Below, piece by piece: positions 1 to 7,787 of a stretch of 13,494 nt of DNA. The stretch lies in NCBI GenBank assembly GCA_002469525.1, contig DKME01000034.1, positions 1 through 13,494 on the forward strand, written 5' to 3'. Each line of letters opens with the position of its first letter. The stretch's first letter is position 1. The notes below the pieces were generated by a model, which was not told the origin of the DNA, did not search any database, and worked only from the letters and a program-made list of their open reading frames with translations. The position numbers and the translations under genes were made by a program. The DNA is from Actinobacteria bacterium UBA7422. GTDB taxonomy: Bacteria; Actinomycetota; Actinomycetes; S36-B12.

Positions 1-591
1 ATGCAAGACACCTTTTTCGTGGAAAGCCCTGATTCTGGCGTGGTCCTGCGTACGCATACCTCTCCGATCCAGGTACGGGCCATGTTGGAGCGAGATCTAC
101 CCATCTACGTTGTTGCGCCCGGTCGGGTATTTAGGACCGACGAGCTTGATGCCACCCACACGCCTGTTTTTCACCAAATTGAGGGCTTAGCCGTAGACAA
201 GAATTTGACCATGGCAGATCTTCGGGGAACCCTGAATCACCTTGCTCATGTCATGTTCGGCCCGGAGATTGATATTCGGTGGCGTCCTTCCTTCTTTCCT
301 TTCACCGAGCCAAGTGCCGAGGTGGACTTGAAGTGTTTCGTGTGTTTCGGGGACGCCGAAGTCACGCAGTGTCGAGCATGTGGTGGTGAAGGCTGGATCG
401 AGTGGGGTGGGTGTGGAATGGTGAATCCCAAGGTGTTAGTCGCAGTGGGAATTGACCCTGATGTTTACTCTGGTTTTGCATTCGGCATGGGAATTGAACG
501 GACCCTGATGTTCCGTAGCGGTGTCGCAGACATGCGAGACATGGTCGAAGGCGACGTTCGATTCACCGCTGCCTTCGGGTTGGAGGCCTGA
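1..591 (+). CDS. pheS: Phenylalanine--tRNA ligase alpha subunit, 3' part
   Basis: C-terminal part (196 residues) of the catalytic alpha subunit of the alpha2-beta2 cytoplasmic enzyme that charges tRNA-Phe with phenylalanine. The gene is cut by the window edge: the first residues, MQDTFF, match an internal conserved stretch of the class II catalytic core, so the ATG at 1 is not the start. Motif 2 is GRVFRTDELDATHTPVFHQIEG (about residues 41-62 of the visible part), SFFPFTEPSAEVD follows at 97-109, and motif 3 is FGMGIERTLMFR (161-172). Between them is a four-cysteine insert, C112-x2-C115-x8-C124-x2-C127, followed by GWIEWGGCGMVNP. This resembles a zinc knuckle and, as I recall, similar inserts occur in other actinobacterial PheS. 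The TGA stop shares its last base with the ATG of pheT, so translation is probably coupled. Identification is secure; a zinc role for the cysteines is inference. Confidence 0.97.
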   Translation: MQDTFFVESPDSGVVLRTHTSPIQVRAMLERDLPIYVVAPGRVFRTDELDATHTPVFHQIEGLAVDKNLTMADLRGTLNHLAHVMFGPEIDIRWRPSFFPFTEPSAEVDLKCFVCFGDAEVTQCRACGGEGWIEWGGCGMVNPKVLVAVGIDPDVYSGFAFGMGIERTLMFRSGVADMRDMVEGDVRFTAAFGLEA

Positions 592-3062
592 TGAAACTCC
601 CCTTGTCGTGGATTAAGGAGTTTGCACCGGTCAATGCAAGCGCGCGTGAAGTTGCCGAAGCGCTGATAAATGCGGGACTTGAAGTCGAGGGCGTGGAAAC
701 GTTAGGTGATGGGCTTTCGGGAACACTCGTCATTGGGCGCGTGATTGAGATCGAGGAACTGGCAGAATTTAAAAAGCCAATCCGATGGTGCCAGGTTGAC
801 CTTGGAACACACATTCGTGGAATTGTCTGCGGAGCGAAGAACTTTTCAGTTGGGGACCACGTAGTCGTTGCTGAGCCTGGTGTCACCTTGCCGGGGGATT
901 TCACCATTACTTCGCGTGAAACATATGGGCACATCTCTGACGGCATGATTTGCTCGGAACGGGAACTAGGCCTGGGTCAAGACCATGCAGGCATCATGGT
1001 TCTCAGTGGAGTTTCAGCAGGCCAAAATGCAAATGAGTTGCTGGGCATGGGGGATCATATTCTCGACATCGCTGTAACCCCAGATCGCGGTTATGCGCTT
1101 TCCGTGCGGGGAGTTGCCCGGGAAGTTGCCAGCGCATTTGGTGTTGAGTTCCTAGATCCCGCTGTGAATTTCGCACCTGAATTAAGTGCCCCAACGGGGG
1201 GCATCGCGCCCCACGAAGCGCTGATAGACGACTTTAGTGTCTGCGAAATGATCACACTTCGCACCGTGACTGGCTTTAATCCCGATGCACCTACGCCCCG
1301 GTACATCGTTGCGCGGTTACAAGCTTGTGGCATTCGTAGCATTTCGCTGGCGGTTGACGTCACGAACTACGTCATGTTGGAATTGGGTCAGCCAACCCAT
1401 GCATTCGACTTGGACAAACTTGAGGGGCCCGTGCGGGTTCGAAGGTCACAGACGGGGGAGTTTTTGGAGACTCTCGACCATGTCAGACGTGAACTTTCAC
1501 CACGTGATGCAATTATTTGCGACAGCAACGGCCCCATCGGCCTGGCTGGAACAATGGGCGGATTCGCAACAGAAATCGATGAGACTACATCGAGCATCGC
1601 ACTGGAGTCTGCCTTCTTCCCTGCATCCACGGTGGCTGGAAACTCACGGCGACACAAGATATCGAGTGAGGCCTCGAAGCGTTTTGAGCGAGGGATCGAT
1701 CGCGAGTTGGCACCGGTTGCGTCTGCAAGAGCATGTGCGCTGCTCATTGAACATGGAGGCGGCACCTACACCGGAATGAGTGCGGTGGAGTCACCAATGT
1801 CTGTAACCGTGATCCAATTTGACCTTGACTTGCCTACGCGAGTGTCCGGCATGGAGATTGATCACGAAACAGTGAAAGCCAAACTTGCAAGCGTCGGCGC
1901 ATTAGTCGAAGAAAGTGAACCAGGTCTCCTTGCGGTAACACCACCGAGCTGGCGGCCTGACCTGACTCAGCCGGCAGATCTGGTCGAAGAAGTTGTCCGA
2001 CTCGTTGGATACGAGAAACTTCCTTCAACACTGCCAACGGCGCCAGCGGGAAGGGGTCTAACATTTGAGCAACGCCTACGACGTCGGATTGGAAACCTGC
2101 TGGCAGGCCGAGGGATGCATGAGATTCGCGCGTACCCATTTATTGGAACACCTGATCTAGACGCATTGCGTTTGCCTGAGGGGGATTCCCGTCGGGTTTC
2201 CCCTACTTTGGTGAACCCAATCTCAGACCTTTCACCAAAAATGCGTTCGAGCCTGCTGCCAGGATTATTGGCTACCGCAGCACGAAATGTAGGCCGTGGT
2301 GAAAGCGATCTTGCTCTTTTCGAGATAGGAACCGTCTTTCTCGGTGAGGTGACACAGACAACTCTGGATCCGGGTGTTGACACAAAGCCATCGGCCCAAA
2401 CTTGGGCTTCGATGCAAGCCTCATTGCCGGTACAACCAGAGCACGTGGCAATGGTGTACACCGGCACAATTGAGTCTGCTGGTGTGTGGGGTAGTCCAAG
2501 GCCAGCAACTTGGCGAGACTCACTTGATTCCGTATTAGCCATTGCCCGCGAGTTAGGTGTTGAACTTGAAGTAACAACAGGTGAGGACCCGAGTTTCCAC
2601 CCGGGGCGTTGTGCGCAAATCACGATCCTGCAAAGCGGTGAATGCGCCGGCTTTGCAGGTGAACTGCACCCAACAGTCTCGGAGCACTGGAATCTTCCCA
2701 AACGAAGTTGCGCGGCAGAAGTCGACCTGAACATGCTGTTTGCGAACGCAACCAAAAGTTCCAAGGCGCCCATTTTCTCAAACTTCCCTGTGGCAAAAGA
2801 AGACTTAGCTTTTGTAGTATCGCGTGAAGTCACTGTCGCTGAAGTGCAAGAAACTATCCGTGAAAGCGGTGGTCAATTCCTAGAGTCAATTCGCCTTTTT
2901 GACGTCTACGAAGGTGATCAAATCCCGCCGACCCATAAATCCCTTGCCTTTGCTCTTCGCTTTCGCGGTGACAGCCAGACTCTGACCGCAACGCAATTGC
3001 AGGAATACCGCTCTAACGTGATTGCTGCGATGTCCGAACGGCTCGGGGGAACTTTGAGATAG
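591..3062 (+). CDS. pheT: Phenylalanine--tRNA ligase beta subunit
   Basis: Full-length beta subunit (823 residues, within the usual range of about 790-830). It binds tRNA-Phe, assembles with PheS and edits mischarged Tyr-tRNA-Phe. Visible in order: N-terminal MKLPLSWIKEF; the tRNA-binding OB-fold domain (about 40-150) with VCGAKNFSVGDHVVVAEPG and the ISDGMICSERELGL stretch; TPDRGYALSVRGVAREVA (163-180); the B3/B4 editing region (about 210-390) with DVTNYVMLELGQPTHAFD and SSEASKRFERGID; the B5 domain (about 405-480) with PPSWRPDLTQPADLVEEVVRLVGYEKLP; a catalytic-like domain; and the C-terminal FDX-ACB anticodon-binding fold (about 725-823) with FPVAKEDLAFVV and LFDVYEGDQIP. The start follows from the one-base TGATG overlap with pheS and the canonical N-terminus. 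No terminator is visible between its stop and argC 42 bp on, so some readthrough into the arg genes is possible. Confidence 0.98.
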   Translation: MKLPLSWIKEFAPVNASAREVAEALINAGLEVEGVETLGDGLSGTLVIGRVIEIEELAEFKKPIRWCQVDLGTHIRGIVCGAKNFSVGDHVVVAEPGVTLPGDFTITSRETYGHISDGMICSERELGLGQDHAGIMVLSGVSAGQNANELLGMGDHILDIAVTPDRGYALSVRGVAREVASAFGVEFLDPAVNFAPELSAPTGGIAPHEALIDDFSVCEMITLRTVTGFNPDAPTPRYIVARLQACGIRSISLAVDVTNYVMLELGQPTHAFDLDKLEGPVRVRRSQTGEFLETLDHVRRELSPRDAIICDSNGPIGLAGTMGGFATEIDETTSSIALESAFFPASTVAGNSRRHKISSEASKRFERGIDRELAPVASARACALLIEHGGGTYTGMSAVESPMSVTVIQFDLDLPTRVSGMEIDHETVKAKLASVGALVEESEPGLLAVTPPSWRPDLTQPADLVEEVVRLVGYEKLPSTLPTAPAGRGLTFEQRLRRRIGNLLAGRGMHEIRAYPFIGTPDLDALRLPEGDSRRVSPTLVNPISDLSPKMRSSLLPGLLATAARNVGRGESDLALFEIGTVFLGEVTQTTLDPGVDTKPSAQTWASMQASLPVQPEHVAMVYTGTIESAGVWGSPRPATWRDSLDSVLAIARELGVELEVTTGEDPSFHPGRCAQITILQSGECAGFAGELHPTVSEHWNLPKRSCAAEVDLNMLFANATKSSKAPIFSNFPVAKEDLAFVVSREVTVAEVQETIRESGGQFLESIRLFDVYEGDQIPPTHKSLAFALRFRGDSQTLTATQLQEYRSNVIAAMSERLGGTLR

Positions 3063-3070
3063 CCGGTGCA

Positions 3071-3104
3071 CCTCTATTTATGCACATATGTGTATATTTA
3101 GAGG
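3071..3104. promoter_or_regulatory. Palindromic operator before argC, probable ARG box
   Basis: A 34-bp imperfect inverted repeat with 14 of 17 base pairs matched, centred between 3087 and 3088. The outer arms are CCTCTA (3071-3076) and TAGAGG (3099-3104); the core is TATGCACATATGTGTATA (3079-3096, one mismatched pair). The core TGCAC-ATAT-GTGTA has the length and layout of the TGCAT-n4-ATGCA type ARG boxes bound by ArgR. ArgR (this window) and the arg operon downstream make it the obvious regulator. It covers the likely -10 and ends at the base before the argC ATG, so bound repressor would block RNA polymerase. The palindrome is seen directly; ArgR binding is inferred. Confidence 0.72.
3093..3098 (+). 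promoter_or_regulatory. Candidate -10 hexamer of a leaderless argC promoter
   Basis: TATATT matches TATAAT at five of six positions. The six bases after it (TAGAGG) put a start point 7 bases downstream exactly on the A of the argC ATG at 3105. There is no Shine-Dalgarno at normal spacing, because the only GAGG (3101-3104) abuts the ATG. Leaderless mRNAs are common in Actinobacteria. No good -35 is visible 17 bp upstream. Confidence 0.55.
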
Positions 3105-4142
3105 ATGCGAGTATCGATAGCTGGTGCATCCGGGTACGCAGGGGGGGAGCTCCTACGGCTCCTAGAGGGGCACCCCACCTTTCACGTTATTGCCGCTGCG
3201 GCGCACTCAGCCGCAGGATCTCGAATCGACTCAGTTCACCCATCATTGGCGCCTACGTCAATTGGGTCCATGGTGATGTGCGAGTCAACGCCTGCGAATC
3301 TGCAGGCAGATATTGTCTTTCTTGCATTGCCGCACGGGCAATCTGCACTGATTGCTCTGGATTTGCTCAGCGCTAACCCAGACCAGATGATTGTCGACCT
3401 CGGCGCAGATTTTCGGCTCAGTGACAAAGTGGCCTGGGAGCGTTACTACGGGGGCAAGCACGCAGGAACCTGGGAGTATGGGTTGCCCGAGTTAGCGAAT
3501 CAGCGCTCCCTGATTTCACAAGCGACCAGAGTTGCGAACCCGGGGTGCTATGCCACAGCCATTTCATTGGCTTGCGCACCCGCGGTTGCTGCGCGACTAG
3601 TCGGTGATTCCGCAATAAGCGTTGTTGCAGCCAGTGGAACGAGCGGCGCAGGCCGAGTGCCGTCACCAACATTGATCGCATCTTCTGTCATGGGAGCCAT
3701 GAGTGCTTACAAAATCGGTGGTGTTCACCAGCACACGCCTGAAATAGAGCAGGTCTTGAAAAAACTTTCGCCGGAAGACACTCCATGCATAAGTTTTACC
3801 CCGCTTTTGGCGCCCATGACGCGTGGAATCATCGCAACGTGTTCTATTCCACTAAGTGAAATAGAGGGAGTCAACCCCATTGATCTTTATCGGGATTATT
3901 ACAAAGATTCACGCTTTGTATCGGTTCTCCAAGAAGGCCTGATGCCCAGTACTAGCAATGTATTGGGGAGTAATTACGTTCAATTGTCCGTCAATTTAGA
4001 TAAGCATGCGGGTCAACTCATTGTGATTTCAACCCTTGACAATTTGGTTAAGGGTGCGGCCGGACAGGCAATTCAAAATGCCAACATTATGTGTGAGATT
4101 GAGGAAACATCTGGCTTGCTCCAGAGCGGAATAGCGCCATGA
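3105..4142 (+). CDS. argC: N-acetyl-gamma-glutamyl-phosphate reductase
   Basis: Third step of ornithine synthesis: NADPH-dependent reduction of N-acetylglutamyl-5-phosphate to the semialdehyde, in the cytoplasm. The 345-residue protein has the usual length. The N-terminal Rossmann motif is GASGYAGGELLRLL (7-20). VANPGCYATA carries the catalytic cysteine C148, and YKIGGVHQHTPEIEQ (202-216) carries the histidine pair H208/H210, one of which is the catalytic base. The ATG at 3105 is chosen because MRVSIAGASGYAGGE is the canonical N-terminus. A probable operator and -10 element lie directly before it, and the mRNA may be leaderless. First gene of the arg operon; its TGA overlaps the argJ ATG by four bases (ATGA), suggesting translational coupling. 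Confidence 0.97.
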   Translation: MRVSIAGASGYAGGELLRLLEGHPTFHVIAAAAHSAAGSRIDSVHPSLAPTSIGSMVMCESTPANLQADIVFLALPHGQSALIALDLLSANPDQMIVDLGADFRLSDKVAWERYYGGKHAGTWEYGLPELANQRSLISQATRVANPGCYATAISLACAPAVAARLVGDSAISVVAASGTSGAGRVPSPTLIASSVMGAMSAYKIGGVHQHTPEIEQVLKKLSPEDTPCISFTPLLAPMTRGIIATCSIPLSEIEGVNPIDLYRDYYKDSRFVSVLQEGLMPSTSNVLGSNYVQLSVNLDKHAGQLIVISTLDNLVKGAAGQAIQNANIMCEIEETSGLLQSGIAP

Positions 4143-5308
4143 GTGTGACCACCGCTCAAGGATTTCTCGCAGCAGGTGTCGCAGCTGGACTCAAGTCAAC
4201 TAGTGCAAAAGACGTTGCCCTGGTCGTGAATATCGGGCCACAGGCTCGCGCTGCTGCCGTTTTCACCACAAATAGATTTGCAGCGGCTCCGGTAATTTGG
4301 TCCAGACAAATATTGCTTGGCAATGATGGTCGGATTGTCGTGCTCAACTCAGGTGGCGCCAATGCTTGTACCGGCCCACAAGGGTTTTTAGACACGCACG
4401 CGACTGCAGAATTTGTGTCAGCTGAACTCACAAGTACTGGCACGATCGAAGTTGGAGCAGGTGAAGTTTTTGTATGTTCAACAGGTCTGATCGGTGAGCC
4501 ACTGAATATGCCGGCACTTAATAAGGGTGTGAAGCAAGCGATCACGGATCTGTCGGCGGAGGGTGGAATCGACGCAGCTCTCGCAATTATGACGACCGAT
4601 ACGCAACACAAAGTCTCCCAAGTTACACATTGTGGTTACTCAATCGGTGGAATGGCAAAGGGTGCAGGGATGCTGGCACCCGGAATGGCTACCATGCTTT
4701 CAGTAATCACGACAGACGCTGACGTCGATGCGGAACTCCTTCAAAAGGCGCTTGAGCAGGCGACTCATCACACTTTTGACCGTCTGGATTCTGACGGATG
4801 CATGTCAACAAACGACACCGTCATCCTGCTTGCAAATTCACAAAGTGGCGTTACGCCAGATCCGAACCAATTCCAGGCAGCCTTGACCCAAGTGTGTGAA
4901 GAGCTTGCCCAGCAGCTGATAACGGACGCGGAAGGTGCGACTAAAAACATTCGCATTCAGGTAGCCGATGCCGAGTCTGAGGAAGACGCGGTTCAAGTTG
5001 GCCGAGCGGTGGCGCGCAGCAATCTATTCAAGTGTGCAATGTTCGGTGAAGACCCAAATTGGGGCCGAATTTTGTCAGCGGTAGGAACTACGCAAGCAAC
5101 TTTTGAAGCGGATCAAGTCGATGTCAGCATCAACGGTGTGAAAATTTGCGTCGGGGGAGGGGTGGGCCTTGATCGCGCCGGTGTTGACCTGTCCCATCGA
5201 GATGTTGACGTTCTCATTGAATTGCACGCAGGAAGTTCATCGGCTGTGATTCAAACGAACGACTTGTCAATTGGATACGTTGTTGAGAATTCCGAGTACT
5301 CTTCATGA
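4139..5308 (+). CDS. argJ: Bifunctional glutamate N-acetyltransferase / amino-acid N-acetyltransferase
   Basis: ArgJ moves the acetyl group from N-acetylornithine to glutamate, recycling acetyl in the ornithine cycle; bifunctional members also use acetyl-CoA to start the cycle. The 389-residue precursor should cleave itself between A184 and T185 in KGAGMLAPGMATML (174-187), making T185 the N-terminal nucleophile of the beta chain. The oxyanion-hole motif STG (114-116) in VCSTGLIGEPL is present. DRLDSDGCMSTNDT and LFGEDPNWGRILSA-type stretches (here MFGEDPNWGRILSA) are family hallmarks. The C-terminus ENSEYSS is like actinobacterial homologues. Four-base overlaps join it to argC and argB. No argA is visible here, so ArgJ may be bifunctional, but sequence alone does not separate mono- from bifunctional forms. 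Confidence 0.97.
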   Translation: MSVTTAQGFLAAGVAAGLKSTSAKDVALVVNIGPQARAAAVFTTNRFAAAPVIWSRQILLGNDGRIVVLNSGGANACTGPQGFLDTHATAEFVSAELTSTGTIEVGAGEVFVCSTGLIGEPLNMPALNKGVKQAITDLSAEGGIDAALAIMTTDTQHKVSQVTHCGYSIGGMAKGAGMLAPGMATMLSVITTDADVDAELLQKALEQATHHTFDRLDSDGCMSTNDTVILLANSQSGVTPDPNQFQAALTQVCEELAQQLITDAEGATKNIRIQVADAESEEDAVQVGRAVARSNLFKCAMFGEDPNWGRILSAVGTTQATFEADQVDVSINGVKICVGGGVGLDRAGVDLSHRDVDVLIELHAGSSSAVIQTNDLSIGYVVENSEYSS

Positions 5309-6105
5309 ATTCGCCCAAGCCGATTTTGGTAATTAAATTTGGCGGAAATGCCATGACTTCACCTCAATTATTTCAATCATTTGCTCTTGACATTAAGTCC
5401 CTTCAGGCGCAGGGTTTTCATGTTGTTATCGCCCACGGCGGTGGCCCACAAATTTCACTCATGCTTGATCGACTCAACATAAAAAGTCAATTTCTTGGCG
5501 GCTTACGAGTGACAACTCCCGAAATTGCATCAACGGTGGCAACAGTTTTGACGGGCGAGGTTCAAAGAACACTTGTTACGGCACTCAATACGAACGGTGT
5601 TGCCGCGGTGGGAATTAGCGGTGAAGATTCAAAGACATTCACATCCGTTCAACTCACGGGACAGGAATTTGATCTTGGTTTTGTTGGCAAGGTTGAATCA
5701 GTTGATACCAAGCTCATCGAAGTACTGCTTTCCAACGAATTCGTCCCGGTTGTTTCACCCGTTTCATCAACTATCGCTGGTGAGGGACTTAATGTGAACG
5801 CGGACACGGCGGCTGCTTCACTTGCGGGTGCACTCAATGCCGAGAGACTGATCTTGATGACTGACGTTGACGGTGTTTTCGCTGAGTACCCCAATCCCGA
5901 TTCGCTGATTCCAGCCATGACCGTAAGTGAAGTGGAGAATCTCTTGCCGCATGTCACAGAGGGAATGATTCCCAAGCTTGAGTGCGTGGTTCATGCCATG
6001 ACCAATGGTTGCGCAAGCGTCCAGATTCTCAATGGCAGTATCGAGCACACCGTGGCGAAAGCGCTGTCCCAAAGCGGGCACCCAGGAACTGTGATCACAC
6101 CATGA
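5305..6105 (+). CDS. argB: Acetylglutamate kinase, short form
   Basis: Phosphorylates N-acetylglutamate with ATP, the second step of ornithine synthesis and usually the point of arginine feedback in organisms that use ArgJ. Visible motifs: IKFGGNAM near the N-terminus (amino-acid kinase glycine loop), AHGGGPQISLML, GGLRVTTPE, VGISGEDSKTF, NVNADTAAASLAGAL, LMTDVDGVF and GMIPKLECVVHAM. At 266 residues it is shorter than typical actinobacterial ArgB (about 290-300) because the protein starts ten residues before KFGGNAM, without the N-terminal helix of arginine-inhibited hexameric enzymes. The start cannot lie further upstream: the frame has a TGA at 5284-5286 and no start codon between. No Shine-Dalgarno precedes the ATG, which overlaps the argJ stop (ATGA), so translation probably depends on reinitiation. 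Loss of feedback inhibition is inference. Confidence 0.96.
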   Translation: MNSPKPILVIKFGGNAMTSPQLFQSFALDIKSLQAQGFHVVIAHGGGPQISLMLDRLNIKSQFLGGLRVTTPEIASTVATVLTGEVQRTLVTALNTNGVAAVGISGEDSKTFTSVQLTGQEFDLGFVGKVESVDTKLIEVLLSNEFVPVVSPVSSTIAGEGLNVNADTAAASLAGALNAERLILMTDVDGVFAEYPNPDSLIPAMTVSEVENLLPHVTEGMIPKLECVVHAMTNGCASVQILNGSIEHTVAKALSQSGHPGTVITP

Positions 6106-7295
6106 ATTCATTTTGGGAAAGTACATTTCTCAGTACCTATGGAACACCCGAAATCACACTTGTTAAAGGGGTCGGTTCACGAGTCTGGGACTCAACAGGA
6201 AACGAATACGTTGACCTACTGGGTGGTATTGCAGTCAATATTCTTGGCGCCGGAAATCCCCACTACGTCAAGGCCGTCTCGCAGCAGGTGGCTAATCTGG
6301 TCCACACGAGCAACCTGTATATCAACGAGCCGTCGGTGCAGTTGGCTAATAAGTTGCAAGAGCTTGTCGGTGGAACAAATTCGCGAGTCTTCTTCTGCAA
6401 CTCCGGTGCTGAAGCAAACGAAGCCGCGTTCAAACTTTCGCGGCTCACAGGAAAAACACAAGTAGTAGTCGTGGAGGGTAGCTTTCACGGACGAACAATG
6501 GGCGCGTTGGCGCTCACAGCGCAACCGAGTAAGCAGGCTCCGTTCGCCCCGCTTGTCGGTGACGTTCGAGTAGTCGGATTCAATGACCTTGAAGCGCTAC
6601 GTTCGACCATTTCGCCAGACACTGCAGCGGTTTTTCTTGAAGTGATTCAGGGTGAAGCCGGTATCCGGGAATTGTCACTCGATTTCATCAGGGCGGCCCG
6701 CGCATTAACATCAGAGGTCGGTGCGCTTTTGATTGTCGACGAGGTGCAAACGGGAGTGGGTCGGACAGGGGACTGGTGGGCCTATTCGAAGAGTGGGATT
6801 GAACCCGATGCCATTACCGTTGCCAAAAGTCTGGCCGGGGGTCTCCCCATTGGAGCATTGATCACGACAGGTGAGACTTCGAATCTCTTTACGCCTGGAA
6901 CACACGGATCAACTTTTGGTGGAAATCCGGTTTCTTGCGCAGCTGCCCTGGCAGTGCTGGAGGTTTTGGAAAGCGAAAACCTTTTGGAACGGGCGCATTT
7001 TGTGAGTGGGAAGATTCAGGAGCAGGTTGCACAAAGGTCGAGTGGGCTTGTTTCGCACATTCGAGGGCGCGGAATGCTCTTGGCGATTGAACTTGATACA
7101 ACGAAATATCAAGTCAGTGCAGGCTCATTTGCAGCCAAAGCGATGGAAAATGGAATATTGGTCAACGCTGTCACTTCATCGGCCATTCGTCTTGCTCCCG
7201 CTCTAACAATTTCCGATGAAGAACTTGAGCAGGCCTTATCCGCATGGGCATCGACTTGCCAATTCTTTGCTGGGGAGACTCATGCAACACATTAA
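6102..7295 (+). CDS. argD: Acetylornithine aminotransferase
   Basis: PLP-dependent class III aminotransferase that converts N-acetylglutamate semialdehyde to N-acetylornithine using glutamate as amino donor. The 397 residues match the family. NSGAEANEAAFKLSR (100-114) and GSFHGRTMGALALT (126-139) form the cofactor phosphate and ring region. IVDEVQTGVGRTG (211-223) holds D213, which pairs with the pyridine nitrogen. ITVAKSLAGGLPIGA (238-252) holds the Schiff-base lysine K242, and THGSTFGGNPVSCAAAL follows. The ATG at 6102 is used because it overlaps the argB TGA by four bases and gives the canonical SFWESTFLSTYGTPEITLVKG N-terminus; a longer frame opening at 5982 would run 124 bases into argB and adds unrelated residues. 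Its 3' end contains the argR ribosome-binding site and start. Confidence 0.96.
   Translation: MNSFWESTFLSTYGTPEITLVKGVGSRVWDSTGNEYVDLLGGIAVNILGAGNPHYVKAVSQQVANLVHTSNLYINEPSVQLANKLQELVGGTNSRVFFCNSGAEANEAAFKLSRLTGKTQVVVVEGSFHGRTMGALALTAQPSKQAPFAPLVGDVRVVGFNDLEALRSTISPDTAAVFLEVIQGEAGIRELSLDFIRAARALTSEVGALLIVDEVQTGVGRTGDWWAYSKSGIEPDAITVAKSLAGGLPIGALITTGETSNLFTPGTHGSTFGGNPVSCAAALAVLEVLESENLLERAHFVSGKIQEQVAQRSSGLVSHIRGRGMLLAIELDTTKYQVSAGSFAAKAMENGILVNAVTSSAIRLAPALTISDEELEQALSAWASTCQFFAGETHATH
7272..7277 (+). promoter_or_regulatory. Shine-Dalgarno of argR inside argD
   Basis: GGGGAG lies four bases before the ATG at 7282, inside the last codons of argD. It decides the argR start: an upstream in-frame ATG at 7216 would add 22 residues unlike ArgR family N-termini and lacks such a site. 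Confidence 0.6.
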
Positions 7296-7785
7296 GCGGA
7301 ATCCGCAGACTGTGAGTTCACGACGATCAGTGATTTCTGAGCTTGTGAGCGACCATCAGGTCACCAGTCAGCAGGACCTACTTGAGTTACTTCGAAAACG
7401 AGGTTTTGTGGTGACACAGGCAACTCTCTCGCGGGACTTGGAGGCACTGGGTGCGATCAAAAGGAACTCGGAAAATGAACCAATTCCGCACTATGTTGTT
7501 CCGATCGAGACCAACACTGCACTACGAAGTGACGGGGCTCAGGCAGCGTTGGTGCGTTCACTGCATGAACTTTTATTGAGTGCCGAACATTCTCAGGTTA
7601 TGGTGGTTGTTCATACGCCTCCGGGAGGAGCGCAATTTCTTGCAGGTCACCTCGATAGAAGTGGGCGGTTTGACACGCTGGGAACTGTCGCTGGAGACGA
7701 CACGATTTTTCTCGTCGCACGAAGCGAAGATCACGCAGAAACAATTTGCAACGACCTGGTTGCACTGGCTGAAAGTGGGACATAG
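7282..7785 (+). CDS. argR: Arginine repressor ArgR
   Basis: Arginine-responsive transcription factor, normally a hexamer (dimer of trimers), that binds ARG boxes when loaded with arginine. With the start at 7282 the protein has 167 residues, typical of the family. The N-terminal winged helix (about residues 13-65) contains SSRRSVISELVSDHQVTSQQ, then VVTQATLSRDLEALGAIK, the recognition-helix stretch. The C-terminal oligomerisation and arginine-binding domain includes VVVHTPPGGAQFLAGHLDRS and GTVAGDDTIFLVARS, where the paired aspartates contact arginine. It overlaps argD by 14 bases and is followed by argH after 2 bases, so it is cotranscribed with its likely targets and probably autoregulated through the palindrome before argC. 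Confidence 0.96.
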   Translation: MQHIKRNPQTVSSRRSVISELVSDHQVTSQQDLLELLRKRGFVVTQATLSRDLEALGAIKRNSENEPIPHYVVPIETNTALRSDGAQAALVRSLHELLLSAEHSQVMVVVHTPPGGAQFLAGHLDRSGRFDTLGTVAGDDTIFLVARSEDHAETICNDLVALAESGT

Positions 7786-7787
7786 GC

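Noticed and set aside
1967..2833. Long minus-strand open frame (288 residues) inside pheT
   Set aside because: Lies wholly opposite the conserved pheT coding sequence, has no family motif, and is rich in Ser/Arg/Pro as expected for antisense reading.
3063..3104. Palindrome after pheT as an intrinsic terminator
   Set aside because: No T run follows the inverted repeat and its arms are AT-rich and mismatched; its place over the argC promoter fits an operator better.
5982..7295. Longer argD frame starting at 5982 (437 residues)
   Set aside because: It overlaps argB by 124 bases and adds residues unlike the family. The ATG at 6102 gives the canonical N-terminus and the same ATGA overlap as its neighbours.
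7216..7785. Longer argR frame starting at 7216 (189 residues)
   Set aside because: The extra 22 residues are argD read in another frame; GGGGAG at 7272-7277 supports the start at 7282.
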